Positions 46,855-56,443 of a DNA stretch of 64,000 nt are shown in pieces; position 1 is the first letter of the stretch, and every line of letters begins with the position of its first letter. This DNA comes from Thermohalobaculum sp039030915 (GTDB taxonomy: Bacteria > Pseudomonadota > Alphaproteobacteria > Rhodobacterales > Rhodobacteraceae). Location: positions 37,831-101,830 of the forward strand of contig JBCCDG010000002.1 of the NCBI GenBank assembly GCA_039030915.1, given 5' to 3'. The notes below the pieces were generated by a model, which saw only the letters and a list, made by a program, of their open reading frames with translations, was not told where the DNA came from and did no database searches. Position numbers and translations under genes: made by a program.

Positions 46855-47840
46855 CAGGACACCTCGATCCGCGGATCGAGCAGCGAGTAGATGATGTCGA
46901 CCACCAGGTTCACGGCAACCACCAGCACGGCGGAGAGCAGGAAGATGCCGAGAAGGAGGTTGAGGTCCCGCGAGAAGAGCGCCTCGAAGGCCAGCATGCC
47001 GAGGCCGGGCCAGGCGAAGACGGACTCGACGATCACCGAGCCGCCGATGAGCGCCCCCACCTGGACCCCCGCCATGGTGACGACCGGCAGGAGCGCGTTG
47101 CGCAGCACGTGGACGAAGACGATGCGCCGCTCCGTCAGCCCCTTGGCGCGCGCGGTCGTCACATAGTCCTGCCCCTGCTGCTCCAGCATCGAGGCGCGCA
47201 TGAGCCGGGTGTAGAGCGCGAGATAGAAGAGCGAGAGCGTGATCGTCGGCAGCACGAGGTGATGCGCGATGTCCCAAACCCGGTCCCAGCCCTCGTTGAA
47301 CTCCGCGATCGTCTCCATGCCCGAGGTTGGGAACCAGCCGAGATTGAGCGCGAAGACGACGATTAGCATGAGGCCGACCCAGAAGAGCGGCGTTGCGTAG
47401 GTGATGAGAGCGAAGATCGAGATCGCCGTGTCGCGCCAGGTGTTGAGGCCCGTCGCAGCAAAGAGTCCGAGCAGGATGCCGAAGCCGACGGCGATGAGGA
47501 TGGTCGAGACCATGAGCAGGAGTGTGGCGAACATCCGGTCGAAGATGAGCTCCGAGACCGGCATGTCGTGCCGGAAGGAGTAGCCGAGATCGAGCTGCAG
47601 GACGTTCCAGAGATAGCGGCCGAGCTGCACGAGGAGCGGTTGGTCGAGGCCGAACTTTGCCCTCAGCTCCGCCATGTATTCAGGCGTGGCCGAGCCTGCC
47701 TCTCCCGCGAGCACGTCGACCGCATCGCCCTCGGCAAGCTGGAGCAGGAAGAAGTTGAGAATGACGATCGCGACGACGATCGGAATGGCCTGCACGAGCC
47801 GCTTCACGACATAGCGCAGGCGCTTTGTGTTCTGGGTCAT
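46854..47840 (-). CDS. DppB-like ABC transporter permease
   Basis: 328 residues with six transmembrane helices. Landmarks are RYVVKRLVQAIPIVVAIVIL at the N-terminus, LRAKFGLDQPLLVQLGRYLW, DLGYSFRHDMPVSELI and the EAA region YVTTARAKGLTERRIVF. Pairs with DppC. A 71-nt gap separates it from the binding-protein gene upstream. Confidence 0.95.
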   Translation of the reverse strand: MTQNTKRLRYVVKRLVQAIPIVVAIVILNFFLLQLAEGDAVDVLAGEAGSATPEYMAELRAKFGLDQPLLVQLGRYLWNVLQLDLGYSFRHDMPVSELIFDRMFATLLLMVSTILIAVGFGILLGLFAATGLNTWRDTAISIFALITYATPLFWVGLMLIVVFALNLGWFPTSGMETIAEFNEGWDRVWDIAHHLVLPTITLSLFYLALYTRLMRASMLEQQGQDYVTTARAKGLTERRIVFVHVLRNALLPVVTMAGVQVGALIGGSVIVESVFAWPGLGMLAFEALFSRDLNLLLGIFLLSAVLVVAVNLVVDIIYSLLDPRIEVS

Positions 47841-47911
47841 GGGGCTCTCGATGGGCCGGGATGGTGGAGGCCGGCGAGCGCGTCGCCGGCCCCCTTGGCG
47901 CTAGGCGCGGA

Positions 47912-49501
47912 TCACTCGTCGAGCCAGGCCTGATCGAACGGCCCGTAGGCGCCGAGGGCCGAGGTCGCATGGTCCTTCAGCTTCGTGTTGAAGACCGTCA
48001 GGAACTGCATCTCGAAGAGGTTCACGACCGGCATGTCGTCGGCGAGGATCGCCTGGACCTCGGAGTAGATCGCCGCCCGTTCCGCTGCATCCGGCTCCTG
48101 CGCGCCCGATGCCAGCAGAGCGTCGAGCTCCGGGTTCGAGTAGCGCGAGGAGTTCACGAAGTGCGTCCCCTGCCGGATCTGGTCGGTCCCGTAGTGACGA
48201 TGAACACCCAGCACCGGATCGGGCAGCTGATAGAAGTAGTTGATGTTCATCTCGAAGTCGTAGTCGGCATAGACCCGCTTCAGCCAGGTCGGCACGTCCT
48301 CGTAACGAAGCTCGAGCTCGATGCCGATGGGTGCGAGTGCCTGCTTCATGTACTCGCCGGCACGCTGCCAGTCCTCACCGTAAGGAATGAGGTCGAGCAC
48401 CGCGGTCGCGACCGTGCCCGAGGGGTCGTAGCCCGCCTCGGTCAGGATCTTCTTGGCCTCCTCGATATTGGCGTTGGCGGTGTAGTTGGCCTGCTGACCG
48501 GCATAGAGGCCTACGGGCTCGAAGTTCGAGGAGAGCGCGGAGGTCGCCGGCTTGCCGTAGCCGAACCAGATGTTCTCGATCAGGAAGGTCCGGTCGAGCG
48601 CGAGGCTGATGGCCTTGCGGACCGCTTCGTCGGCAAACGGCCCTTCGGTGGTGTCGAACTCGATGAGCGCCATCGGGTTGATCATCGAGTAGCCATCGGT
48701 GGTCACGTCGATGTAGTCGAGCTCCTTCAGCCGCACCGCATCGATGTTCGGGATCGCGCCATAGGCGCCGTACATGACCTCCTGGTTCTCCATCGCCGCC
48801 GTGCGCGTCGAGGCGTCGGGGATAAACCGGCCGACCACACGGTCGAGATAGGGCAGGCCCTCCTTCCAGTAGTCCTCGTTCTTGTCGAGGCGGACATACT
48901 GGCCCTTCTTCCACTCGACGAACTTGAAGGCGCCGGTGCCGACCGGGTTGTTGGCGAGATCGGCCGTGCGCGGGTCCTGTCCCTCGAGCAGATGCTTTGG
49001 CACGATCGGGCTCTCATAGCCCGAGAGGGCGCGGAGCATGTAGGGCGCGGGATTTGCCAGGTTGAAGACGGCGGTGAAATCGTCCGGGGTGTCGATCGAG
49101 GTCACTTCGCGGAACGAGTTCGGCCCCCTGGGGTGCACCTTCTTCAGCACCTCCATGACGGTGAACTGCACGTCCTCGGACGTGAAGTCCTCACCGTCAT
49201 GCCACTTCACCCCCTCACGCAGGGTGAAGGTCACGGTCTTACCGTCCTCGCTCACGTCGTAGCCGGTCGCGAGCGCGGGCACGATGTTGAGATCGTTGTC
49301 GTAGTCGAAGAGCCCGTCATAGATCTTGGGCGCGACGAGGCCGATGGGCCCCGAGGTGGAGAGATAGGATGCCAGCGACGGCGGCTCCGGCTGCACGAGA
49401 TAGACGAAGGTGCCGCCCGATTTCTGCGCGAGCGCCGCGCTTGCGCCGAGGGTCATGATCGCGGCTACCGCGCCGCCCCCGATCCATTTGCCGAGCTTCA
49501 T
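47912..49501 (-). CDS. ABC transporter solute-binding protein, family 5 (DppA/OppA-like)
   Basis: 529 residues. A signal peptide (MKLGKWIGGGAVAAIMTLGA with cleavage after SAALA) is followed by the SBP_bac_5 domain: PPSLASYLSTSG, TFTLREGVKWHDGEDFTSED, NNPVGTGAFKFVEW. Family members bind di- and oligopeptides, opines, glutathione or nickel. Here the ligand is not evident. First gene of the importer operon, diverging from an amidase gene, which could act on the imported compound. Confidence 0.94.
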   Translation of the reverse strand: MKLGKWIGGGAVAAIMTLGASAALAQKSGGTFVYLVQPEPPSLASYLSTSGPIGLVAPKIYDGLFDYDNDLNIVPALATGYDVSEDGKTVTFTLREGVKWHDGEDFTSEDVQFTVMEVLKKVHPRGPNSFREVTSIDTPDDFTAVFNLANPAPYMLRALSGYESPIVPKHLLEGQDPRTADLANNPVGTGAFKFVEWKKGQYVRLDKNEDYWKEGLPYLDRVVGRFIPDASTRTAAMENQEVMYGAYGAIPNIDAVRLKELDYIDVTTDGYSMINPMALIEFDTTEGPFADEAVRKAISLALDRTFLIENIWFGYGKPATSALSSNFEPVGLYAGQQANYTANANIEEAKKILTEAGYDPSGTVATAVLDLIPYGEDWQRAGEYMKQALAPIGIELELRYEDVPTWLKRVYADYDFEMNINYFYQLPDPVLGVHRHYGTDQIRQGTHFVNSSRYSNPELDALLASGAQEPDAAERAAIYSEVQAILADDMPVVNLFEMQFLTVFNTKLKDHATSALGAYGPFDQAWLDE

Positions 49502-49709
49502 GTAGTGTCTCCCTGCGAAACTGGTTCACGATCCCGCACAGATACTCGCCTGCTGCGGGACTTCTGTTCTCAGCAGATGCAGGCTGCGACATCGCCGACG
49601 GGGTAACAAGGTAAATCTGGCGACCAATTGCCCCCTCCTTGCACTTCGGTTTCCAGATGGTGGAAAGGTGAGCAGCGTTGGTGCAGGCAGCGCAGGGGGC
49701 GCCGGAAAA

Positions 49710-50888
49710 ATGAGCATTGGTATTGATCCTGCGGGCGCTTTCACGGAGCGTCTCGACATCTCGCCTACGAACAGCGGTCTGCTTGACGGGATGACGTTTG
49801 CAGCAAAGGACATCTTCGACATCAGCGGCCATGTCACCGGCTGCGGCAGCGTCGATTGGGCGCGCACTCACGGGCCGGCAGAAGCACATGCCGCCCCGGT
49901 GGCCATGCTCCTTGCCGCCGGCGCACGCTGCGTCGCAAAGTCGGTGAGCGATGAGATGGCCTTCTCGCTCATGGGTGAGAACCCGCACTGGGGCACGCCG
50001 CTTAACACCGCCGATCCGCGGCGCGTACCGGGGGGATCGTCTTCCGGCTCCGTCGCCGCCGTGGCTGCGGGGCTTGTCGACTTCGCGCTCGGCAGCGACA
50101 CGGGCGGTTCGGTCCGCGCACCGGCCTCCTTCTGCGGCGTTTGGGGTATTCGGCCGAGCCACGGTGCGATCCCGCTCGACGGCACGATGCCCTTTGCGCC
50201 CTCCTTCGACACGCCCGGCTGGTTCGCGCGCGACGGGGAGACGCTCATCCGGGTTGGCGAGGCGCTGGGGCTTGGCGGCGAAGGCCCGCTGCCGACCCGG
50301 CTTCTCCTTCCCGTCGATGCCTGGGCCGTAGCTAGTGCGGCGACGGTCGACGCGGTTGCGCCTGCGCTCGCCGCTTTTGAGGCGGTCCTCGGTCCCGCCC
50401 GGCCGATCACTCTTGCGCCCGATGGTCTCGATACGTGGCGCGACTGCTTCCGCATCTGCCAATGTGCAGAGGGCTGGGCCGAACATGGGGGTTGGATCGA
50501 GACCGCGAAGCCTCGCCTGGCGCCCAATGTCGCGTCCCGCTTCGCCTATGCGTCCGTCATCGGCGCGGCGGCGTGGGCCGAGGCGCGAGCGGGGCGCGAG
50601 GAAGTGCGGGCCCGGTTATCGACGGTTCTCGGCGATGGCGCGGTCGCCATTTTGCCGACCTGCCCCGGCCCCGCGCCCTTCCGCGGCCTGCCCGATGCTG
50701 AGACGGATGCCTATCGCAACGATGCTCACCGTCTGCTCTGCCCTGCGGGCCATGCCGGTCTGGCGCAGATTAGCATGCCCGCAGGCGTGGTGGATGGGGG
50801 CCCGGTCGGCCTCAGCCTTCTTGGCGCCTCCGGAAGCGAGCCGAGCCTCTTCACGCTCCTGCGCGCATCGGAGCGAGCGGCGACATGA
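49710..50888 (+). CDS. Amidase-signature family hydrolase
   Basis: 392 residues from MSIGIDPAGAFTERLD; a GTG at 49668 would add 14 residues and neither has a strong ribosome site. The Ser-cisSer-Lys triad is present: Lys in FAAKDIFDI, cis-Ser in PGGSSSGSVAAVAAG and the nucleophile in GSDTGGSVRAPAS. Length and spacing resemble compact amidases such as the plant AMI1 (indole-acetamide) type. It hydrolyses a primary or secondary amide in the cytoplasm. Divergent from the oligopeptide-type importer and convergent with the SsuABC-type importer. Confidence 0.92.
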   Translation: MSIGIDPAGAFTERLDISPTNSGLLDGMTFAAKDIFDISGHVTGCGSVDWARTHGPAEAHAAPVAMLLAAGARCVAKSVSDEMAFSLMGENPHWGTPLNTADPRRVPGGSSSGSVAAVAAGLVDFALGSDTGGSVRAPASFCGVWGIRPSHGAIPLDGTMPFAPSFDTPGWFARDGETLIRVGEALGLGGEGPLPTRLLLPVDAWAVASAATVDAVAPALAAFEAVLGPARPITLAPDGLDTWRDCFRICQCAEGWAEHGGWIETAKPRLAPNVASRFAYASVIGAAAWAEARAGREEVRARLSTVLGDGAVAILPTCPGPAPFRGLPDAETDAYRNDAHRLLCPAGHAGLAQISMPAGVVDGGPVGLSLLGASGSEPSLFTLLRASERAAT

Positions 50889-51228
50889 CCTTCTTGGTCG
50901 GGTGGCCTGCCTGGGCGCGGAGGAAGTCTTCCGGGACGGCCGGCGAAAAAGGAGAAGGGAAGGCTGCGCGCGACCGCCGTGTCCCTCGGGAGCCAGAGGA
51001 GAGCGTGCCGACGCGGGCGTCTCTCAATCGACCGTCAACACGTAGACCTGAGCCAGCACCGAAGCGGCTTCGATGCGGCGTCGGACCCTGCCATCGACGC
51101 GCCGCTCTCCCGTCAATCGGGGATCTCGATGGCCTGCCCTTTCTCAACCTCGGTCGTTTCGTCGTCCGTCTCCGCGTCGCGACGGGCGCGGCGCCGTTTT
51201 CGTGGCGATCCGGGGGCTCCGCTCAGCA
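50889..51228. other. Intergenic region between convergent genes
   Basis: 340 bp between amidase and permease stop codons. ORFs here run into the permease gene and lack protein-like features. No clear terminator stem with a T-run was seen. Confidence 0.45.
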
Positions 51229-51993
51229 TCAGTTGGCCGGGCGCTCCGCCCACCCGGCGAAGATGCGCTCGAGCAGTACCACGGCGTAGAAGAGGATGAT
51301 GCCCAGGACCGCCAGCGCGATCAGCACCGCGAACATCAGCGGATAGTTCGAATTGGTCTGTCCCGACAGGAACAACGCCCCCAGACCGCGACCGTGAGGC
51401 GAGACGATCTCAACGAGGTTCGTGCCGATGAAGGCCAGCGTTACCGATACCTTCAGTGCGCCGAAGAACTCAGGCAGGGTCTTCGGCAGCGCGATCTTCC
51501 AGAAGATCGTGATCTTCGAGGCGCCGAGCGCGCGAAGGATGTCGCGGTACTCGGGTTCGAGGGTGGAAAGGCCGACTGCGACGGACACGGCGATCGGGAA
51601 GAAGGAGATCAGGAACGCCATCATCACGGTATTGAAGTCGTGCTGCCCGATGAAGAGCAGCGCGAGAACCGGAACCAGCGTCGCCTTTGGTATGGCGTTG
51701 AAGCCGACGAGCAGCGGATAGAGCCCGTCGCGCGCGATCTTGGAAAACCCCATGATCATGCCGAGCAAGAGCCCGGCGACGACCGCGATCAGAAGGCCCG
51801 CCACGGTCCGCCACAGCGTCTCCCAGGCGCCTAGAATGAAGAGATCCCAGAAGCGGAGATAGGCCGCGGGCAGGTCGCTTGGCGAGGCCATCACGAAGTC
51901 CGGCCAGCCATTCGCCCAGACCAGGAACTCCCAGAGCGCGGTGAAGAGGGCGACCGCCACGATCGGGACCGCGATCCGCTGCAGGCGCTCCAT
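51229..51993 (-). CDS. ABC transporter permease, SsuC/TauC-like
   Basis: 254 residues with six membrane helices. The EAA-type loop EYRDILRALGASKITIFWKI followed by ALPKTLPEFFGAL is diagnostic of the nitrate/sulfonate/taurine permease family. The start overlaps the ATPase stop by one base. Last gene of a binding protein-ATPase-permease operon. Substrate is set by the NMT1-like binding protein. Confidence 0.93.
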   Translation of the reverse strand: MERLQRIAVPIVAVALFTALWEFLVWANGWPDFVMASPSDLPAAYLRFWDLFILGAWETLWRTVAGLLIAVVAGLLLGMIMGFSKIARDGLYPLLVGFNAIPKATLVPVLALLFIGQHDFNTVMMAFLISFFPIAVSVAVGLSTLEPEYRDILRALGASKITIFWKIALPKTLPEFFGALKVSVTLAFIGTNLVEIVSPHGRGLGALFLSGQTNSNYPLMFAVLIALAVLGIILFYAVVLLERIFAGWAERPAN

Positions 51994-52796
51994 CAGCGCG
52001 GCCTCTCCATGGGCCGGTCCTCGACCGGCCGACCCTGGGCGATCTTGATCTCGTCGCGGAGGGCGTGGAGCATCTCTGCAACCTCCGGTGTGAAGAGGAC
52101 GTCGAGCGTCCGGTCTGCCGGGAGATCGATGCGCATCGTGCGCTGCGTACGCGCCGGGCGACCCGAGAGGACCACCACCTGGTCGCCGAGGAACACGCTC
52201 TCCCGCAGGTCATGGGTTATCAGCAGCGCCGTGAAGGGTTCGGCCTCACGGAGCGCACGCATCGTCTGCCAGAGATCCTCGCGCGTGAAGGCATCGAGCG
52301 CACCGAACGGCTCGTCCATGATCAGCACGTCGGGCTTGTGGACGATGGCACGGCAGAGCGAGGCGCGCTGGCGCATGCCGCCCGAAAGCTCGGACGGCCG
52401 CTTGGCCTCGAATCCCTCCAAGCCGACCATGGCAAGGAGCGCTTCGGCGCGTTCCACCCTGTCGCGTCGCGGCATGCTCGGCGCAACGATCTCCAATGGC
52501 AGGATGACGTTGTCGAGGATCGTCCGCCACTCGAGCAGCACCGGGTTCTGAAATGCCATGCCCACCGTCTTGCGGGGCGACGTGACCTTGCTGCCGTGGA
52601 GCCATACCTCGCCCTCATCGGGCCGCATCAGCCCGGCAACGAGACGCGTCAACGTCGACTTGCCGCAACCCGAAGGCCCGACGACGGCGCAGAACTCGCC
52701 TTCGCCGACCGACATCTCGAGGCCATCCAGCACGGGCAACGGCCCCGCCTTGGTGCGATAGGCGTGACGGACATTGCGAATGTCGAGCTGGGACAT
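51993..52796 (-). CDS. ABC transporter ATPase, SsuB/TauB-like
   Basis: 267 residues. Walker A is GPSGCGKST, the signature LSGGMRQRASL, Walker B VLIMDEPFGALD and the H-loop LLITHDLRES. These are standard for nitrate/sulfonate/thiamine-precursor importers. Lies 51 nt after the binding-protein gene and overlaps the permease gene by one base. Confidence 0.95.
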   Translation of the reverse strand: MSQLDIRNVRHAYRTKAGPLPVLDGLEMSVGEGEFCAVVGPSGCGKSTLTRLVAGLMRPDEGEVWLHGSKVTSPRKTVGMAFQNPVLLEWRTILDNVILPLEIVAPSMPRRDRVERAEALLAMVGLEGFEAKRPSELSGGMRQRASLCRAIVHKPDVLIMDEPFGALDAFTREDLWQTMRALREAEPFTALLITHDLRESVFLGDQVVVLSGRPARTQRTMRIDLPADRTLDVLFTPEVAEMLHALRDEIKIAQGRPVEDRPMERPR

Positions 52797-52847
52797 GGAC
52801 TGAGGGCCCCGCAGCGCGCGCCGGGTGTGGGCCCGGCGCCGCCCGCG

Positions 52848-53852
52848 TTACTCGAGCGACAGGATGTCGTTGGCGGGGAGGTAGCTGGCGTCGAAGATCA
52901 CCGCAGGATCGGGCTCGTTCTGAAACTCGTAGACGGTCCTCGTCTGTTCGATGGCCGCGGCGAAGCGATCGGGATCGATGCCGCCCATCCCGTTCTCGCG
53001 CACATAGTCGGTCAGGACGTTCGCCTCGACGGCCAGCATGAGCCGGCGCTGCTCGAGGTCGGCATCGGCGGCCGGGTTGCGTTTCAGAAGCGAGGCGATG
53101 GCGATATCCGGTGCCTCGATCGCGCGCTTCCAGCCCTTCGCCACGCCCGTGAGGAAGCTCGTCACCGCCTCTGGGTTGGCGGCGGCGAAGTCGGTGTTGA
53201 CGATGATCGCGTTGCCGTAGAGCTGCACGCCATGGTCGGCCATCAGGATGACCGAGATATCGTCCTCCGGCACGCCGAGGCGGATCAGGTTGAGCGTTGA
53301 GGAGAAGGAGAAGCCCGTGACCGCATCCACCTCGCCCTGCGCCAGCATCGGCTCGCGCGTTGGAAAGCCGACCGGCTCGACCGTGATTGCGTCGGTGTCG
53401 AGCCCGGTCTCGGCGGCAAAGATCGGGAACTGCGCCCAGGCGCCGTCGGGCGGCGGCGCGCCGAGCGTGCGGCCCTCGAGGTCCGCCGGGGTCGAGACAC
53501 CCTGCGACTTGCGCCCGACGACCGCGAAGGGCGGCTTGTCATAGACCATCATCACGGCGGCCACGGGCGCACCCGGGTTCTGGTCGAGAAAGCGCATCAG
53601 AGAGTTGATGTCGGCGAAGCCTACCGGAAAGGCCCCTGTCGCGACCTTCGGAATGGCGGCCAGCGAGCCCTTGCCCTCCTCGATCGTCACATCGAGCCCG
53701 GCTTCCTTGAAGAAGCCCTCGTCGACGGCAATCGTGTAAGGGGCCGCCGGGCCCTCGAACTTCCAATCGAGCGCGAATGGCATCGAGGTCTGGGCCGTCG
53801 CGCCGGTGACGCCCAGGCAAAGGGCTGCCGCCAAGACGAATCCGCGAAGCAT
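52848..53852 (-). CDS. ABC transporter solute-binding protein, NMT1/THI5-like
   Basis: 334 residues. Signal peptide MLRGFVLAAALCLGVTGATA is cleaved before QTSMPF. The body follows the NMT1/SsuA pattern: FALDWKFEGPAAPYTIAVDE then GFFKEAGLDVTIEEGKGS, with LEGRTLGAPPPDGA and a late YVRENGMGGIDP. Ligands of this family include HMP and thiamine precursors, riboflavin, sulfonates, nitrate and aromatic compounds. The N-terminal LDWKFEG...PYTIAVDEGFF is closest in feel to the ThiY-like branch, but the Cys-rich CCCFG motif of HMP-synthesising THI5 is absent, and no TPP riboswitch is seen upstream. Confidence 0.9.
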   Translation of the reverse strand: MLRGFVLAAALCLGVTGATAQTSMPFALDWKFEGPAAPYTIAVDEGFFKEAGLDVTIEEGKGSLAAIPKVATGAFPVGFADINSLMRFLDQNPGAPVAAVMMVYDKPPFAVVGRKSQGVSTPADLEGRTLGAPPPDGAWAQFPIFAAETGLDTDAITVEPVGFPTREPMLAQGEVDAVTGFSFSSTLNLIRLGVPEDDISVILMADHGVQLYGNAIIVNTDFAAANPEAVTSFLTGVAKGWKRAIEAPDIAIASLLKRNPAADADLEQRRLMLAVEANVLTDYVRENGMGGIDPDRFAAAIEQTRTVYEFQNEPDPAVIFDASYLPANDILSLE

Positions 53853-54219
53853 GCTGTTCTCCCTATCTCGTTCGGCTCACCCTAATGATGCGCTGCGGCA
53901 TAAACCAAGCCCTTAGATCATGCCGCCTGCGCGGTCGTCGCCTCGTAGGAGTGCGCGCCGCATCGGCGGAGCGTGCCGGCGGCCGCGTTCGCCTGCGGTC
54001 CAGACGCGCCTTCCGGAAGCGCGATCCGACCCCTCCGGCCACGGTTACTGCGGACACGTCACGTGAGCGTCTTGAGCCGAGGCGCAGTCAGTGCGGCGCA
54101 GCGAAGGCGGGTCAGGACCCGGGACAGCACGCGAAAGCGAGCGCCTAAGCCCAAATGCATCAGGACCTGGCAGCACGACTTCGAGCGCCAACCCATTGAA
54201 GAAGCAGCGATAGGAATGG
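53853..54219. other. Intergenic region between ABC operon and tRNA gene
   Basis: 367 bp with no credible gene on either strand. It must contain the promoter of the binding-protein operon near 53860-53910. Nothing else stands out. Confidence 0.45.
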
Positions 54220-54295
<76 letters not shown>

Positions 54296-54399
54296 ATGCG
54301 CTCGTTGAACGTGGAGCGATCCTCTAAGGGATCATGAGGGGGGCTGTCCAGAGGGTTGAGGCCAGCTTTTTCGCCGATCGATGATCGCCCGCGCCGCCG

Positions 54400-55005
54400 T
54401 CACTCCGCCAGCGCACGTTCCGCGATGGCGGCAAAGATGCCGTCGAGCTCGGTTGCGATATCGGCCAGCGGCTCCCCGCCCTCGTCACTATAGGGCGCAA
54501 AGACGGCTGACGGAGTTTTGTAGCTGAGCCAGCCCGCACCATCCGCGGCCTCCGTCACGTAGAAGCGAATGGGCGCTTCGATCATGGCCGCCGTGCTGGC
54601 CTCGAGCGCCCGCACGGCGAAGTCGTTGCGATAGACGCCGATGACGCGATTGCCCGGGATTTCGATGCCGCGGCCCTTCGCAGCCTCGGTCGGCCCCGCC
54701 TCGGTCACCTTGAACATCCCTTCCGCCTTGATGGCGGTCTTCAGAGCCTCGAGGAGATCGGCATAACTCTTTGTGCTCTGCGCAATCGCCCAGCCCTCCC
54801 GCGGCGCGATCGGCCCCGCATCGGCGGGGGGCGGCAAGAGAGCGGCCGGGAGCGCGAAGAGGCAGGCAAGCGCCACGGCGGCGGCCAGGCTTCGCATGGC
54901 ATCGTGGGGAACCCGCCACGCTCGCGGCCGCGGCGCTATGCAGTTCCCGTGATCCATGATCGCCGCCCCGGTCTGAGCTTCAGGACCCCTCAGCGCTCGC
55001 CTCAT
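54400..55005 (-). CDS. DUF302 protein with N-terminal membrane anchor
   Basis: 201 residues from the ATG at 55005, which has GGAGGAG 6 nt upstream and lies 28 nt after the YeeE/YedE stop. An alternative start at 54897 (MRSLAAAVALACLFAL) would give a conventional signal peptide but has no ribosome site. After the hydrophobic segment comes the DUF302 domain (KSYADLLEALKTAIKAEGMF, GNRVIGVYRND, PIRFYVTEA). DUF302 proteins are small, often periplasmic, of unknown activity and commonly found with sulfur-metabolism genes. The tandem with a thiosulfate-transporter-like gene supports a sulfur link (inference). Confidence 0.8.
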   Translation of the reverse strand: MRRALRGPEAQTGAAIMDHGNCIAPRPRAWRVPHDAMRSLAAAVALACLFALPAALLPPPADAGPIAPREGWAIAQSTKSYADLLEALKTAIKAEGMFKVTEAGPTEAAKGRGIEIPGNRVIGVYRNDFAVRALEASTAAMIEAPIRFYVTEAADGAGWLSYKTPSAVFAPYSDEGGEPLADIATELDGIFAAIAERALAE

Positions 55006-55033
55006 CGCCATCTCCTCCGCATCCGCTTGTCGC

Positions 55034-56269
55034 TCAGGGTGTCGCGCGCGCCGCGCCGAAGCGGGGCAAGGGTGGGTCGATGGCAAGCCAAGCCCGTGCC
55101 CAGGTGCCGACGAGAGAGCCTGCGAAGCCCCAAAAGAGCCACCAGACGCCGTGTGCGGAGCCGGAGACGATGCCGCCGAGATAGGCCCCGATATTGCAGC
55201 CATAAGCCAGTCGGGCGCCGTAGCCCATCAGCAGCCCGCCGATGACTGCGGTCCAAAACTCGCGCCCCGTGATCCGGCGCGCCGGTGCGAAACGGCCCGC
55301 CAATCCAGCGGCGGCAAGCGCACCGAAGACGATGCCGAAATTCATGACCGACGTACGGTCCGCGAAGACGCTGGCCTCTAGAGGTCCCGCGCGCCAGCCC
55401 GACCAGTACTCCCAGGAGGAGACGCCGAACCCGAGCGCCTCTCCGATCTTCGCGCCCCAGAGCGCGAACCCGGCCGTGACGCCCCAGGGCCGCTGGAAGA
55501 GGAGGAAGCAGCCGATGGAGACGACGGCAAGCACCACGGCGCCGAGAGGGAGTGACCAGGGCCCCGAGGCGACGCTCACGGTTGCGCGCGGTGCCTCGAG
55601 CGCGCCATGCGCGCGCTTCTCGAGCCACGCGGAACCTGCCCAGACGGTGGCCAGCAGCGCCAGGAGTGCTGCGAGCGCGCCGAAGGGGCCGAGCGCGGCC
55701 GTCGCGGAGAAGCCCGGTATATTCGGGATCCCCGTCATGTCGTCGAGCTGGTTCCAGAAGGTCGGGATATGCGCGGTCGCGATCACGCTGCCGGCGATGA
55801 AGAAGGCCAGCGTGACCAGCATGCGGGTCGATCCGCCACCCACCGTGAAGAGCGTGCCGGAGGCGCAGCCGCCGCCAAGCTGCATGCCGATCCCGAAGAC
55901 GAAGGCGCCGATGGCGGAGGCGAGGCCCATCGGCAGGATCACCGGGTGCATGTTCCAGCCGGTGGTCGCCTCGAGCCCGATCAGCGGATAGGTCACCGCG
56001 CCCGCTAGCGCCAAGAGCAGCATCTGCGCCCTCAGCCCCGCGCCCCGACGCTCACGCACCAGCCGCCGCCAGGCCGCGGTGAAGCCGAAAGCCGCGTGAT
56101 AGAGGCCGAGCCCAGCGAGCCCGCCGAGAAGGGCGCCGGCGCCATAGCGCAGCCCCTCGGCCGGCGCGCCGGTGAAGCCGCCACGCGCCCAGAACGCCGC
56201 GAACGTAACGGCCATGAGCCCAGCCAACCCCGCGGCCACAACCCGACCCTGCACCCGCGTGCCCAACAT
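55034..56269 (-). CDS. YeeE/YedE-family (TsuA-like) membrane transporter
   Basis: 411 residues from the ATG at 56269, chosen for GGAGG 8 nt upstream; another ATG ten codons earlier lacks one. About ten to twelve membrane helices in two halves. The conserved Cys residues of the family are in QLGGGCASGTLF and ARLAYGCNIGAYLGG, which in TsuA line the thiosulfate path. Probably imports thiosulfate or a related sulfur anion. DUF302 gene follows in the same operon. Divergent from the TPR gene at 56444. Confidence 0.92.
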   Translation of the reverse strand: MLGTRVQGRVVAAGLAGLMAVTFAAFWARGGFTGAPAEGLRYGAGALLGGLAGLGLYHAAFGFTAAWRRLVRERRGAGLRAQMLLLALAGAVTYPLIGLEATTGWNMHPVILPMGLASAIGAFVFGIGMQLGGGCASGTLFTVGGGSTRMLVTLAFFIAGSVIATAHIPTFWNQLDDMTGIPNIPGFSATAALGPFGALAALLALLATVWAGSAWLEKRAHGALEAPRATVSVASGPWSLPLGAVVLAVVSIGCFLLFQRPWGVTAGFALWGAKIGEALGFGVSSWEYWSGWRAGPLEASVFADRTSVMNFGIVFGALAAAGLAGRFAPARRITGREFWTAVIGGLLMGYGARLAYGCNIGAYLGGIVSGSAHGVWWLFWGFAGSLVGTWARAWLAIDPPLPRFGAARATP

Positions 56270-56443
56270 TTCCGTTGCCTCCGATGTGCACTGCGCCATC
56301 TGGAACGTGGTCGGTGTACCGCGCGTTCACTTGGCCGTCATGGGCCTCGCGCCAGGAATAACAAATCGGTGACCCTTCGTCGTAGGCCGCTTGTTAGGGC
56401 GCATAGTTGCGTATGACGCGACACGGCAACCGGAGACGCGCTA

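Noticed and set aside
50885..51289. 134-codon ORF after the amidase
   Set aside because: It runs into the permease gene on the other strand, has no upstream ribosome site and has shadow-like composition.
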